A stretch of 64,000 nucleotides of DNA from assembly GCA_963837775.1 (NCBI GenBank), contig CAWIOX010000030.1, positions 62,001 through 126,000 of the forward strand, in the 5' to 3' direction. This stretch comes from CAWIOX01 sp963837775 (GTDB lineage Bacteria > Pseudomonadota > Gammaproteobacteria > Burkholderiales > Burkholderiaceae_D). Below, piece by piece: positions 38,025 to 47,325 of the stretch. The position numbers were made by a program, and so were the translations under genes. Every line of letters begins with the position of its first letter. Within the stretch, counting starts at the first letter, position 1. Under the pieces are notes generated by a model. That model made no database searches. It had not been told where the DNA came from and saw only the letters and a list, made by a program, of their open reading frames with translations.

Positions 38025-39773
38025 TTAAACGAATTTGTCGGACTTGTTGGTTTTGATCAGTTCTGCGCAACGCTTCCGGTCTTTCTTCGATTCGAACATC
38101 CGCGTGTCGGCAATTTTAAACAATGTGCCGATGTCCTTGCTGTCAACAGGGAAGATCGCCCAGCCTACCGATATGCCAATCCGGATCTTGAGGTCAGAGA
38201 TGCGCATCGTGTTTTCGACTGCAGCGCGGATCTTTTCCTCTATGTCGATGGCAGCGTCGGGGCTATCGATGTATCTTAACAAGACAACAAATTCATCGCC
38301 GCCATAGCGTGCCACGACATCGCTGGAGCGCGTCGCTGTTTTCAGACGGCTGGCGAGGGCGATGAGCAATTCGTCGCCGACGTCATGGCCGTAGCGGTCA
38401 TTGACCAATTTGAAGTCATCCAGATCGATGAAGAGCAATGTGAATCCGGTATTGGAATAACTTTCGATGGCTGCCTGATGCATCAGGAAGCGTATCTGTG
38501 CCAGCAAAAATTCCCGGTTGTAGACATTCGTCAATTGGTCGATCCGCAGATTGTGTTCCATTTCGTTCACGGTCCGGGCCAGTTGTCCGATTTCATCGTG
38601 CCGGTTGATGTTCAGTGGCTGAAACAGCTCGCCATTGCCGATTTTCTTTGTTGCATCGGTCAACTTGCGTACATCGTTCAATACCCGATTGAACTTTCTC
38701 AGGCCGAAAATCAGTGCCAGCATCACGCAAGCACACGCGATGATGAGGCTGTCATACAAGCTGCGTGTAATGCCTCCCATGAAATCCGATTGTGGCGCCG
38801 CAACGACGGTGACCCAGTCCAGGCCGGTGGATTCGCCCAATGTGGCAGCTGCCACCGATACCGTGCCGGACAGGGTGGATATCTGATGGGTAAAGGGTGT
38901 TTTTTGCGCAACTTGATTCTGCCGCCAATGGCGTATGGCCGCATACGATTCGCGTATCAGCATGGTTTCCATGCGGTCGGCGCGCACCCGTTCAGGTTTG
39001 TCGCCGATCATTTTGAACGGAGATTCCTTGCCGGAACTGGCCACGATCATGCCTTCGGCATCGACTACGAAGGCGACCCCATTTTTACTGATGCTCAGAG
39101 AACGTAAAAAATCGGTCAGTACACTCAAGGTGACATCGGTTGCCACCACGCCGATTTGTTTCTGGCCAGCGTCCCGTACTGATTTAGCCAGCGTAATCGT
39201 TGGTTCTTTCGATGTGAAATCGTTATATACGGCAGACCAGACCGGTTGTGATTGACTCGCTGCAACTGTATACCACGGGCGCAGCCGCGGATCGTAATTG
39301 TCGATGCGCAGCAAATGTGCCCGATCCCCCGGCGCGGACACGCTATACACATGGCGCTCCTTGTCTGCCGGATTGCGCAGATACAGTTCGACAAAGTCAC
39401 GGTTGATACGATTGACACCGATGAAGCGACCGTCCTCGCCACCGAAATAGACATAATTACTTACTTGCATGAACAAGCCACTGGCTGCCCACAGCCGCTT
39501 TTCCAATGACATGATGTCGTCGGAAAAAGGCAGTTCTTTCGGGACCGTTTTCGGATCAGGGGCGAGTGAGTTCAGGGTGGTCAGGGCACCGCGCAACTGT
39601 TCATCGGTTGCATGGTTGATCCGGTTGACCATGTCGGTCAATACCCGTTCTGCCAGTGCCTTGATTGCTGTATCACTGGCGCGATAGGATAGCCAGCCGA
39701 TGGCCGCAGATACGAAAATCACACCCAGTACAAAAGGCAGGATGAGTTGCTGACGCAGCGATAATCTGAACAT
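38025..39773 (-). CDS. dCache-HAMP-GGDEF diguanylate cyclase
   Basis: A 582-residue membrane signalling protein. It has TM1 at residues 10-30 and a periplasmic double-Cache sensor (residues 35-310; YDPRLRPWYTVA and EPTITLAKSVRDAGQKQIGV are Cache-typical). TM2 is near 325-345, HAMP at 350-400, and a C-terminal GGDEF domain has FIDLDDFKLVNDRYGHDVGD and an intact RYGGDEFVVLLR. It would make c-di-GMP in response to a small periplasmic ligand. The C-terminus is a Lys-rich tail. Confidence 0.93.
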   Translation of the reverse strand: MFRLSLRQQLILPFVLGVIFVSAAIGWLSYRASDTAIKALAERVLTDMVNRINHATDEQLRGALTTLNSLAPDPKTVPKELPFSDDIMSLEKRLWAASGLFMQVSNYVYFGGEDGRFIGVNRINRDFVELYLRNPADKERHVYSVSAPGDRAHLLRIDNYDPRLRPWYTVAASQSQPVWSAVYNDFTSKEPTITLAKSVRDAGQKQIGVVATDVTLSVLTDFLRSLSISKNGVAFVVDAEGMIVASSGKESPFKMIGDKPERVRADRMETMLIRESYAAIRHWRQNQVAQKTPFTHQISTLSGTVSVAAATLGESTGLDWVTVVAAPQSDFMGGITRSLYDSLIIACACVMLALIFGLRKFNRVLNDVRKLTDATKKIGNGELFQPLNINRHDEIGQLARTVNEMEHNLRIDQLTNVYNREFLLAQIRFLMHQAAIESYSNTGFTLLFIDLDDFKLVNDRYGHDVGDELLIALASRLKTATRSSDVVARYGGDEFVVLLRYIDSPDAAIDIEEKIRAAVENTMRISDLKIRIGISVGWAIFPVDSKDIGTLFKIADTRMFESKKDRKRCAELIKTNKSDKFV

Positions 39774-39839
39774 GAGCTTTCCCTGAGTCGAGTAAAGTCA
39801 ACTATGAAAGAACGACTGCAGTATTTAACGGCAGTCATT

Positions 39840-39893
39840 AGGGCGTGTTGACTTATGACTGAAAATCTCCCGAATCATAGGTCAACACGCCCT
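39840..39893. repeat. 54-bp MITE-like palindrome
   Basis: AGGGCGTGTTGAC-TTATGA (39840-39858) and TCATA-GGTCAACACGCCCT (39875-39893) form a near-perfect inverted repeat around a 16-nt centre. It lies in a 323-nt intergenic region upstream of the GGDEF gene and downstream of the aldo-keto reductase gene. The GGGCGTGTTGAC end looks like an IS terminal repeat, but no transposase is attached and I cannot name the family. Confidence 0.75.
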
Positions 39894-40096
39894 GGGTCTT
39901 CTCGAACGGAAAACACGCTGTTAAATTATTGCGTTGCTATTCTTGCATAATATTTATTAAATATTTCACATTTCCGCATTGCAACATTAAATAAAAATTT
40001 GACATCAGTGGTGCTCGCTGGAATAAGCCCAGCATCCGGGCAATGTCAGGCACTGCATCATGGGCTCATGATGCAAGCAGTCATTTTTGTTCGGGA

Positions 40097-41143
40097 TTAC
40101 TGTCCCGGATTGCTAATCTCGGCCTGAATCGCATTGATTGCACGCACCACCGCATCCGATAGCCTCAGTTCAAGCGCATCAATATTCTCTTGGAGCTGCA
40201 TCAGGCTGGTGGCGCCGATGATGGTGGAGGCGACGAACCAGCGCGTATAGCACCAGGCCAATGCCATTTGGGCCGGGCTCATGCCATTGGCGCGGGCCAG
40301 GGCGGCATAGCGGCGGGCTGCTTCAATCACGGTCGGACGCAGGTAGCGCGGACTCCAGTTGGACGGGAAGATCGTCAGCCGGCCGTGGGCTTTCGGGTTG
40401 TCGAGGTATTTGGCGGTGAGCTGGCCGAAGGCGAGCGGGCTGTAGGCCATCAGGCCGACGTTTTCGCGGAAGCAGGTTTCATCCAGCAGGCTGGTTTCAA
40501 AGTGCCGGTTGGCAAGGTGGTATGGATTCTGGATCGAGACGATGCGCGGCAAGCCTTTCATCTCGGCTTGCTTGATGTATTCGCTGACGCCCCAGGACGA
40601 CTCGTTGGAGACGCCGATATGGCGGATTTTTCCGGATTGAACCAATTCACCCAGTACCGCCAAGGTGTCTTCGATTGCGCTGCATGGCCGTTCAGCATCC
40701 GGGTTGAATGCAGTCTGGCCGAAAATCGGCACATTGCGGCTCGGCCAGTGCAATTGATACAGGTCGATGTAATCGGTTTGCAGCCGTTGCAGGCTGCTGT
40801 CGACCGCGGCGCGGATATTGACCGCATCCAGTTCGGTCTTGCCGTTGCGTACCCAGCTCAGCGTCGGCGAAGGTCCGGCGGCTTTGGTGGCGAGGATGAT
40901 GTCGCTGCGCTTGCCGGATTTTTTCAGCCAGCTGCCGATGAAGCGTTCGGTCTTGCCCTGGGTTTCGGCCCTTGGCATGACCGGGTACATCTCGGCGGTA
41001 TCGATGAAATTGATGCCCCGTTCCAGCGCATAGTCGAGCTGGTCATGCGCTTCGGCTTCAGTGTTTTGCTCACCGAAGGTCATTGTGCCAAGGCAGATTC
41101 TGGAAACCTGCAGGTCGCTGGAGCCGAGCTGTACTTTGTCCAT
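40097..41143 (-). CDS. Aldo/keto reductase (Tas-like)
   Basis: A 348-residue NADPH-dependent reductase. The catalytic tetrad region includes GINFIDTAEMYPVMPRAETQ (Asp, Tyr), LATKAAGP (Lys) and DLYQLHWPSRN (His). Tas-like proteins have the long PRAETQGKTERFIGSWLKK insertion seen here. The start at 41143 follows AGGATCC; the earlier in-frame ATG at 41194 adds 17 unconserved residues. Substrate unknown. Confidence 0.9.
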   Translation of the reverse strand: MDKVQLGSSDLQVSRICLGTMTFGEQNTEAEAHDQLDYALERGINFIDTAEMYPVMPRAETQGKTERFIGSWLKKSGKRSDIILATKAAGPSPTLSWVRNGKTELDAVNIRAAVDSSLQRLQTDYIDLYQLHWPSRNVPIFGQTAFNPDAERPCSAIEDTLAVLGELVQSGKIRHIGVSNESSWGVSEYIKQAEMKGLPRIVSIQNPYHLANRHFETSLLDETCFRENVGLMAYSPLAFGQLTAKYLDNPKAHGRLTIFPSNWSPRYLRPTVIEAARRYAALARANGMSPAQMALAWCYTRWFVASTIIGATSLMQLQENIDALELRLSDAVVRAINAIQAEISNPGQ

Positions 41144-41169
41144 GTCGGATCCTGTATCGATAGGGAGTG

Positions 41170-42207
41170 TTATTTTTTCAGTGCTGCTGCGCATTCCCGC
41201 ACCAGCGCCGGGCCGCGATAGATCAGGCCGCTATAGAGCTGCACCAGCGATGCACCGGCGGCGATCTTGGCCCTGGCATCCTCACCCGAGAAAATGCCGC
41301 CGACGCCGATGATCGGCAGCGCGTCGCCCAGTTCCGCCTTCAGCGCGCGGATCACCCGGTTCGAGAGTTCGAACACCGGTGCGCCTGACAGGCCGCCGGC
41401 TTCCTCGCCATGTTCCATGCCCTTGACTGCGTCGCGCGTAATGGTGGTGTTGGTGGCGATCACGCCGTCGATCTTGTGCCGCAATAATGCCTCGGCGATG
41501 GTCTTGACCTGTTCGCTGTCGATATCCGGTGCGATCTTCAGCGTGACCGGGACATAGCGTTTGTGCTGGTCGGCCAGGCGGTTTTGCGCGTCCTTCAGTT
41601 GCGACAGCAGCGCATCGAGTTCGCTCGCGCCTTGCAACTGGCGCAGGTTCTTGGTGTTGGGCGAGGAGATATTGACCGTCACGTAGCTGGCGTAGGGATA
41701 GACCTTGTTCAGACAGTGCAGATAATCTTCTGCCGCGCGCTCGATCGGCGTGTCGGCATTCTTGCCGATGTTCAGGCCGAGTACGCCTTGCCTGTCCTGA
41801 TAAAAGCGTGATGCCTGTACGTTCGACACAAAGGCGTCCACGCCGCCGTTGTTGAAGCCCATGCGGTTGATGATGGCGTTGGCAGCGGGCAGGCGGAACA
41901 TGCGCGGTTTCGGGTTGCCGGGTTGTGCGCGCGGCGTAACGGTGCCGATTTCAATCGAGCCGAAGCCCATCGCCGCCAGTCCGTCGATATAGGCGCCATC
42001 CTTGTCCAGACCGGCGGCCAGGCCGACCGGATTGGGGAAGGTAATGCCCATCACCTTGCGCGGATCGGGCTGCGGTTTGGCGATCAGGCCGGTCAGGCCT
42101 AGCGCGGCGGCGCGCTTGAGCCAGGGTAGCGTCAGGTTGTGTGCAGTTTCCGGGTCCATAGCGAACAGCAAGGGGCGGGCAAGGGCGTACAGGAGTTTGT
42201 CGGACAT
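41170..42207 (-). CDS. pyrD: Dihydroorotate dehydrogenase (quinone)
   Basis: Class 2 membrane-associated flavoenzyme oxidising dihydroorotate to orotate with quinone as acceptor, in pyrimidine synthesis. It has 345 residues with an N-terminal helix (YALARPLLFAMDPETAHNLT), NPVGLAAGLDKDGAYIDGLA, NRMGFNNGGVDAFV, NISSPNTKNLRQLQG and C-terminal IIGVGGIFSGEDARAKIAAG. All are standard PyrD2 motifs. Confidence 0.95.
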   Translation of the reverse strand: MSDKLLYALARPLLFAMDPETAHNLTLPWLKRAAALGLTGLIAKPQPDPRKVMGITFPNPVGLAAGLDKDGAYIDGLAAMGFGSIEIGTVTPRAQPGNPKPRMFRLPAANAIINRMGFNNGGVDAFVSNVQASRFYQDRQGVLGLNIGKNADTPIERAAEDYLHCLNKVYPYASYVTVNISSPNTKNLRQLQGASELDALLSQLKDAQNRLADQHKRYVPVTLKIAPDIDSEQVKTIAEALLRHKIDGVIATNTTITRDAVKGMEHGEEAGGLSGAPVFELSNRVIRALKAELGDALPIIGVGGIFSGEDARAKIAAGASLVQLYSGLIYRGPALVRECAAALKK

Positions 42208-42337
42208 GGGATGGTCGGCTGGAGTATAAGATTGGCGCGTATTCTATCGCGCCCCTTGCAAGTGCAGGAATCTCTGTGAAACGCAACACAGAAGGTGCAG
42301 AGCGGGTTTTGCAGGATTTTTTAGCGGCCTGCACTGC

Positions 42338-43060
42338 TTACAAAATTTTCCATTCGCCGTCATGCAGCGCTTCCAGTGGCTGGAAGTGTCTTTTGTAGGC
42401 CATTTTCTGGCTTTCCGCTATCCAGTAGCCGAGATAGATATGCGGCATCGCCAATTGTTTGGCCTGGGCGATTTGCCATAATACGTTGTAGGTGCCGTAG
42501 GATGCGCCGGTGATGTCCGGATCGTAAAAAGTGTAGACCGATGACAGGCCATCATCGAGTACATCGATGATGCTGACCATGCACAGCGTGCCATCGGCCT
42601 CGCGGAATTCGACCAGGCGCGTGTTGACCTTGCTCTGCAGCAGGAATTGCGCATATTGGTCGCGGCTATCCTGATCCATGCCGCCGCCCGCATGGCGCGC
42701 GGTCTGATAACGCAGATAGAGCTCGTAATGTTCCTGCGCATACGCCAGCGGTGAAATCCAGACCGACAAGTGCCGATGCCTGGCCCAGGCGCGACGCTGG
42801 CTGCGGTTGGGCTGGAAGGACTCAGTTTTGATGCGTACCGGGGTGCAGGCCTGGCAGCCCTCGCAAGACGGGCGGTAGGTAAAGATGCCGCTGCGCCGGA
42901 AGCCGTTCTTGACCAGATCGGCGTACACATCGGCGTTGATCAGGTGGGCCGGTGTGGCCACTTGCGAACGTGCCTGACGGTTTGCCAGATAGCTGCACGG
43001 ATAGGGCGCCGTCGTATAGAACTGCAAGGTCGAGAAGGGCAGGTCTTTAAGGTGTGTCAT
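42338..43060 (-). CDS. bpt: Aspartate/glutamate leucyltransferase (Bpt)
   Basis: Transfers leucine from Leu-tRNA to N-terminal Asp or Glu of proteins, marking them for ClpSAP degradation (N-degron pathway). Features: CSYLANRQARSQVATP at the N-terminus, the cysteine motif RPSCEGCQACTPVRI, YCG-like YTFYDPDITGASYGTYNVLW and C-terminal GYWIAESQKMAYKRHFQPLE. The start at 43060 (MTHLKDLP) overlaps the aat stop by 14 nt, so the two are translationally coupled. The in-frame ATG at 43081 would overlap further. Confidence 0.93.
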   Translation of the reverse strand: MTHLKDLPFSTLQFYTTAPYPCSYLANRQARSQVATPAHLINADVYADLVKNGFRRSGIFTYRPSCEGCQACTPVRIKTESFQPNRSQRRAWARHRHLSVWISPLAYAQEHYELYLRYQTARHAGGGMDQDSRDQYAQFLLQSKVNTRLVEFREADGTLCMVSIIDVLDDGLSSVYTFYDPDITGASYGTYNVLWQIAQAKQLAMPHIYLGYWIAESQKMAYKRHFQPLEALHDGEWKIL

Positions 43061-43808
43061 AGGCATCTGCTCCGGCAACAATATCGGCTGTCAATGATAT
43101 CGGCTTCCATTGCGTGACAGGCGCTTGCAGAATCGCTTTCTGCAGGTGCGCAATGAAAGCTGTCCTCGAGATCGGCGCGGCACCCAGTGAGGCGAGATGC
43201 GCGGTCTCTTGCTGGCAGTCTATCATCGTCACGCCATTTTTTCTCAGGAAGTGCGCCAGATAGGCCAGCGCGATCTTGGAGGCGTCGGTGACGCGGGCAA
43301 ACATCGACTCGCCATAAAACATCCGCCCGATGCAGACCCCGTAAGCACCGCCGACCAGTTCGCCATCCAGCCAGACTTCGGATGAATGCGCATAACCCTG
43401 GCGATGCAAACCGCCATAGCCTGCGATGATCTCATCCGAGATCCAGGTGCCGCCGCCATCCCGGCGCGGCGCGGCGCAGGCCCGCATCACTTGTTCGAAT
43501 GCGCTGTCAAAACGTACCTGCCAGCGCTGGCCATCAGATCTGTCTTTCTCGATTTTCCGGATGGTTTTCTTCAGGCTGGCAGACAGTTTGAAATCGGCGG
43601 TATATAACACCATGCGCGGATCGGTGCTCCACCAGAGAATAGGCTGATCTTCGGAAAACCACGGAAAAATTCCCTTTCGATAGGCTTGCAGCAGGCGTTG
43701 CGGCGACAAGTCGGCACCGGCTGCCAGCAAGCCTTGCGCGCCCTCATCCGCCGTGAGGGACTCCGTCACATCGGGGAATGGACTGTCCGCCTCCAGCCAC
43801 GGAATCAT
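43047..43808 (-). CDS. aat: Leucyl/phenylalanyl-tRNA-protein transferase
   Basis: Attaches Leu or Phe to N-terminal Arg or Lys of proteins for N-degron degradation. The 253-residue protein shows LLQAYRKGIFPWFSEDQPIL followed by WWSTDPRM, GGTWISDEIIAGYGGLHRQG and HSSEVWLDGELVGGAYGV. CQQETAHLASLGA precedes the C-terminus. Its partner bpt follows with overlapping reading frames, a common arrangement in proteobacteria. Confidence 0.95.
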   Translation of the reverse strand: MIPWLEADSPFPDVTESLTADEGAQGLLAAGADLSPQRLLQAYRKGIFPWFSEDQPILWWSTDPRMVLYTADFKLSASLKKTIRKIEKDRSDGQRWQVRFDSAFEQVMRACAAPRRDGGGTWISDEIIAGYGGLHRQGYAHSSEVWLDGELVGGAYGVCIGRMFYGESMFARVTDASKIALAYLAHFLRKNGVTMIDCQQETAHLASLGAAPISRTAFIAHLQKAILQAPVTQWKPISLTADIVAGADAYDTP

Positions 43809-43836
43809 CGTCGTGCCCCGATATGGGTTGCGTCAA

Positions 43837-43853
43837 TGCACTTCATTGGTGCG
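43837..43853 (+). promoter_or_regulatory. NtrC-type binding site upstream of amtB
   Basis: TGCACTTCATTGGTGCG matches TGCAC-N7-GTGCA with one final mismatch. It is 72 nt upstream of the sigma-54-like promoter, a standard enhancer distance. Confidence 0.75.
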
Positions 43854-43923
43854 AATATCGATGCTAAAAGATGCATTCTGAATATTCCCTTTTAAAATCA
43901 AGTATTTAAAAAAATGCACAAAA

Positions 43924-43940
43924 ATGGAATGTTTTTTGCT
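43924..43940 (+). promoter_or_regulatory. Sigma-54 type promoter of amtB
   Basis: TGGAATGTTTTTTGC has the required GG-N10-GC spacing (TGG at 43925-43927, TTGC at 43936-43939). A start about 12 nt downstream would give a leader of about 40 nt. With the upstream NtrC-like site it suggests nitrogen-limitation control. Confidence 0.75.
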
Positions 43941-43992
43941 TTATAAGGCAGCACACAATTCATTTACGCACTTTTATTGGGAGTTTATTTGC

Positions 43993-45195
43993 ATGGATGC
44001 ACTTAAAAATGGCGCGGATGCCTTATTTATCCTGCTTGGCGCCATCATGATTTTGGCTATGCATGCTGGTTTTGCCTTTCTGGAGTTGGGCACGGTGCGC
44101 AAGAAAAACCAGGTCAACGCCTTAGTTAAAATCTTAGTCGATTTTGCGATTTCAACCATCGCCTATTTTTTTGTCGGCTACAGTGTCGCTTACGGCGTCA
44201 ATTTTTTTGCCAGTGCCGATGTGCTGGCAGCTAAAAATGGCTTTGAACTGGTCAAGTTCTTCTTCCTGCTGACCTTTGCCGCTGCGATACCGGCCATCAT
44301 CTCCGGCGGCATTGCCGAGCGCGCCAAATTCTATCCGCAACTGATCGCCACCGCGGTGCTGGTCGGTTTCGTTTATCCTTTTTTCGAAGGCATCGCGTGG
44401 AACCAGCGTTTCGGGGTTCAGGCCTGGCTGAAAGCGGCGTTTTCACAAGAATTCCATGACTTTGCCGGTTCCGTCGTGGTGCATGCGGTCGGTGGCTGGG
44501 TTGCGTTGCCGGCGGTGTTGCTGCTCGGTGCGCGCCGCGGCCGTTACAAGAAGGATGGCGCAATTTCGGCGCATCCGCCTTCCAGTATTCCTTTTCTGGC
44601 ACTGGGTGCCTGGATTCTGACCGTGGGCTGGTTCGGCTTTAACGTGATGAGTGCGCAGACGCTCGACAAGATGAACGGACTGGTCGCCATCAACTCCCTG
44701 ATGGCGATGGTCGGCGGCACGCTGGTGGCGCTGCTGCTGGGCAAGAACGATCCGGGTTTTGTCTATAACGGTCCGTTGGCCGGCCTGGTTGCGGTGTGTG
44801 CCGGATCGGATCTGATGCATCCTTTGGGCGCTTTGCTGACCGGCGGCATCGCCGGTGCGATTTTTGTCTGGATGTTCACGCTGACGCAAAACAAATGGAA
44901 GATCGATGACGTACTCGGTGTCTGGCCGCTGCATGGTCTGTGCGGCGCGTGGGGCGGTCTGGCCGCTGGCATTTTCGGCCTGCAAGCGCTGGGCGGCATC
45001 GGCGGCGTATCGTTCATTGCGCAACTGATCGGTACGCTGATGGGAATCGGCATCGCGCTGATCGGCGGCTTCGTCATCTACGGCCTGCTGAAAAAAACCA
45101 TCGGCATCCGCCTCGAACCGGAGCAGGAATTCGACGGCGCCGATTTGTCCATCCACAAGATCACAGCCACGCCGGAGCGCGAGTCCAACTGGTAA
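43993..45195 (+). CDS. amtB: Ammonium transporter, Amt family
   Basis: Inner-membrane ammonium channel, 400 residues, eleven hydrophobic segments. The twin pore histidines are in VVVHAVGGWVALPAVLLLGA and WPLHGLCGAWGG. The family signature DFAGSVVVHAVGG is present, and a short cytoplasmic tail ends it. The ATG at 43993 is chosen over 43924, which lies inside the promoter. No glnK gene is adjacent, unlike the usual glnK-amtB pair. Confidence 0.95.
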   Translation: MDALKNGADALFILLGAIMILAMHAGFAFLELGTVRKKNQVNALVKILVDFAISTIAYFFVGYSVAYGVNFFASADVLAAKNGFELVKFFFLLTFAAAIPAIISGGIAERAKFYPQLIATAVLVGFVYPFFEGIAWNQRFGVQAWLKAAFSQEFHDFAGSVVVHAVGGWVALPAVLLLGARRGRYKKDGAISAHPPSSIPFLALGAWILTVGWFGFNVMSAQTLDKMNGLVAINSLMAMVGGTLVALLLGKNDPGFVYNGPLAGLVAVCAGSDLMHPLGALLTGGIAGAIFVWMFTLTQNKWKIDDVLGVWPLHGLCGAWGGLAAGIFGLQALGGIGGVSFIAQLIGTLMGIGIALIGGFVIYGLLKKTIGIRLEPEQEFDGADLSIHKITATPERESNW

Positions 45196-45376
45196 GTTGT
45201 ACGTAAGTTGTGCTGCATAGGATGACCGGGGTGCTTTTTCACCGGTCATGGCGATTACCATGCTTTTTAAAATTTCTATATTGCAATGTATTCATATAGA
45301 CTGACCGCCGCCTGATCCGAAACAAGTGCGCAATAAATTTGCACGACTTTTAATAACAACCAAAGGGAGACACAAC

Positions 45377-45838
45377 ATGAAAAAAATATTCAGCGCAATC
45401 CTGCTCAGCCTGTGCACACTGGCATTCAGCCACAGTGCTGTTGCCGCCAGCGACAAGGGTTCGGCCGACGAGGCCGTTGCGCTCGTCAAGAAAGCGGTGG
45501 CCTACATCAAGGCCAACGGCAAGGAAAAAGCATTTGCCGAATTCAACAACCCAGGCGGCAGTTTCAAGGACCGTGATCTGTACATCTTCGCGATGGAAAT
45601 GAACGGCGTCATGAGTGCGCATGGCGTCAACCCGAAACTGATAGGCAAAAACCTGTCGGGCTTGAAAGATGTCGATGACAAGCAATTCATCAAATCCTTC
45701 ATTGATGTGGCCAACGGCAAGGGCAAGGGCTGGGTCGATTACAAGTGGCCCAACCCGACAACCAAGGCAGTTGAGGCCAAATCAACCTATATCGAAAAAG
45801 CAGATGAACTCGTGGTCGGCTGCGGCATCTACAAATAA
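45377..45838 (+). CDS. Secreted single-Cache domain protein, paralogue A
   Basis: A 153-residue protein with a Sec signal peptide (MKKIFSAILLSLCTLAFSHS, cleaved near VAA at residue 24). A single Cache_2 domain follows, with AVALVKKAVAYIKANGKEKA, FKDRDLYIFAMEMNGVMSAH, LIGKNLSGLKDVDD and the C-terminal VGCGIYK. Such stand-alone periplasmic Cache proteins bind small ligands; their partner is often unknown. About 60% of positions match the second copy at 47326 by eye. A terminator follows. Confidence 0.88.
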   Translation: MKKIFSAILLSLCTLAFSHSAVAASDKGSADEAVALVKKAVAYIKANGKEKAFAEFNNPGGSFKDRDLYIFAMEMNGVMSAHGVNPKLIGKNLSGLKDVDDKQFIKSFIDVANGKGKGWVDYKWPNPTTKAVEAKSTYIEKADELVVGCGIYK

Positions 45839-45871
45839 TTTGCATTAACGACAACTGCACCGCAAAACCCG

Positions 45872-45918
45872 GAAGCCCCTTCTCCCGCACATGGGAGAAG
45901 GGGCTTCATGCATTTTTT
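45872..45918 (+). terminator. Intrinsic terminator after Cache paralogue A
   Basis: GAAGCCCCTTCTCCC (45872-45886) pairs perfectly with GGGAGAAGGGGCTTC (45893-45907), followed by ATGCATTTTTTG. Confidence 0.88.
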
Positions 45919-46030
45919 GTGCCAGATAATTACTTCACTGCAACGTGGAACTTGAATATACTGGATACATTGCAGCCGGCAGGCGGAGCAAAACGCTTGG
46001 TCCGAAACCAATATGTGGATTCGATGCCGG

Positions 46031-46044
46031 TTGACTGAGATCTA
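46031..46044 (+). promoter_or_regulatory. Possible degenerate FNR/ANR site before the Usp gene
   Basis: TTGACTGAGATCTA matches TTGAT-N4-ATCAA at 8 of 10 positions, 48 nt before the ATG. Anaerobic Usp induction is common, but the match is weak. Confidence 0.35.
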
Positions 46045-46092
46045 CATTTGGGTTATTTGAAGATGGTTGTCTTACGAAGCGGAGAATAAACA

Positions 46093-46905
46093 ATGTCATT
46101 GAAAAATTTGATGGTCCACCTGGACCAAAGCAGTCGTTGTGAGGCAAGGCTGGAACTGGCTGTATCACTCGCGCGCCAGCATCAGGCGCGGCTGAGTGGC
46201 GTGTTTGGACAACTGGCCCCGGCGCAGAAGGTCGGCTTGGTTTCGGCCTGGCCCACGCCGGCATACACCGAAGCTGCCGCAGCCAGCAAAGCCGCTTTCG
46301 AGAAAGCCGCTGCCGGCCTGGCACAAGCCGAATGGCATGACATCAACCGTGGCAGCGAAGCCGAAGTGATGAGCCATATTACCGACCTGGCGCGCCATAC
46401 CGACCTGGTTGTCATGGGTCAATATGACGACACGGCCAAGTCTTTCGTACCGGCTGATCTGACCGAGGAAGTGGTTCTCAATTCCGGCCGTCCGGTACTG
46501 ATCCTGCCTTACGTCGGAACCTTCACTGAAGTGGCCAAGCGTCCGCTGATCGCCTGGAGCAATGCCCGCGAAGCAGCCCGTGCGCTCAATGACGCGCTGC
46601 CGCTGATCGAAGGCAGCAGCAAACCAACGGTGCTGTCGTTCTCGACCACCACCGAAGAAGCCCGCAACAGCTGCGATAGTGTCATCCGCCATCTGAGCAG
46701 CCACGGTATCCAGGCCAGCCCTGAAACCATGCTGGTCACCGACATCGGCATCATGGACATGCTGCTCAACAGGGCCTCCGACCTCGGTTCGGACCTGCTG
46801 GTGATGGGTGCCCATGGTCATATCGGGCTGCCATTCGTCAGCCGTGGCGCAGGTACCCGCTACATTCTGCGACACATGACACTGCCGGTTCTGATGTCCA
46901 ATTAA
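46093..46905 (+). CDS. Tandem universal stress protein
   Basis: A 270-residue protein with two UspA folds (residues 1-135 and 145-270). The first starts LKNLMVHLDQSSRCEARLEL. The second ends with the ATP-binding signature GAHGHIGLPFVSRGAGTRYI (G-2x-G-9x-G type). The first half has DLVVMGQYDD in place of the canonical motif, so probably only the second half binds nucleotide. It lies between the two Cache paralogues and ends before a strong terminator. Confidence 0.92.
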   Translation: MSLKNLMVHLDQSSRCEARLELAVSLARQHQARLSGVFGQLAPAQKVGLVSAWPTPAYTEAAAASKAAFEKAAAGLAQAEWHDINRGSEAEVMSHITDLARHTDLVVMGQYDDTAKSFVPADLTEEVVLNSGRPVLILPYVGTFTEVAKRPLIAWSNAREAARALNDALPLIEGSSKPTVLSFSTTTEEARNSCDSVIRHLSSHGIQASPETMLVTDIGIMDMLLNRASDLGSDLLVMGAHGHIGLPFVSRGAGTRYILRHMTLPVLMSN

Positions 46906-46990
46906 GATGCGGTGCGTGACAGAAGATCAGCAGTTTTTTGCTGCGGTCTTCCGGCACGGTGCCGTGGCATGAATAAGGACATGATCGAAT

Positions 46991-47024
46991 AATGCCCTGC
47001 ATCCAGATGCAGGGCATTTTTTTT
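46991..47024 (+). terminator. Intrinsic terminator after the Usp gene
   Basis: ATGCCCTGCAT pairs with ATGCAGGGCAT, followed by T8. The 420-nt region between the Usp gene and the second Cache gene contains this and no other recognised feature. Confidence 0.93.
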
Positions 47025-47325
47025 GGATGAAACAATTTGGAAGGCTTTGCGCATGCGCGTCCAACGACAATATATCTCCGCTTAGCGTTAGCAAAAAGGA
47101 AATCAGCCGCAGATTTTCGCATGTTGAATGCCGTGCGGCACTGAAGTGGGCATGATGATTTTTAGCGGCAGCTGCATCGAACCGAGGCATCAGCTTTTCA
47201 AGATTAAATTGTTGCTCAATGTCATCTACATGTAAAAAATATGTGTTACCTTTAAGAAACTTGCGATGCTGTTTGCACGGCATAGATTGTTTTTTTTGTT
47301 GCAATAAAACTAAGGTGAGACAGCT

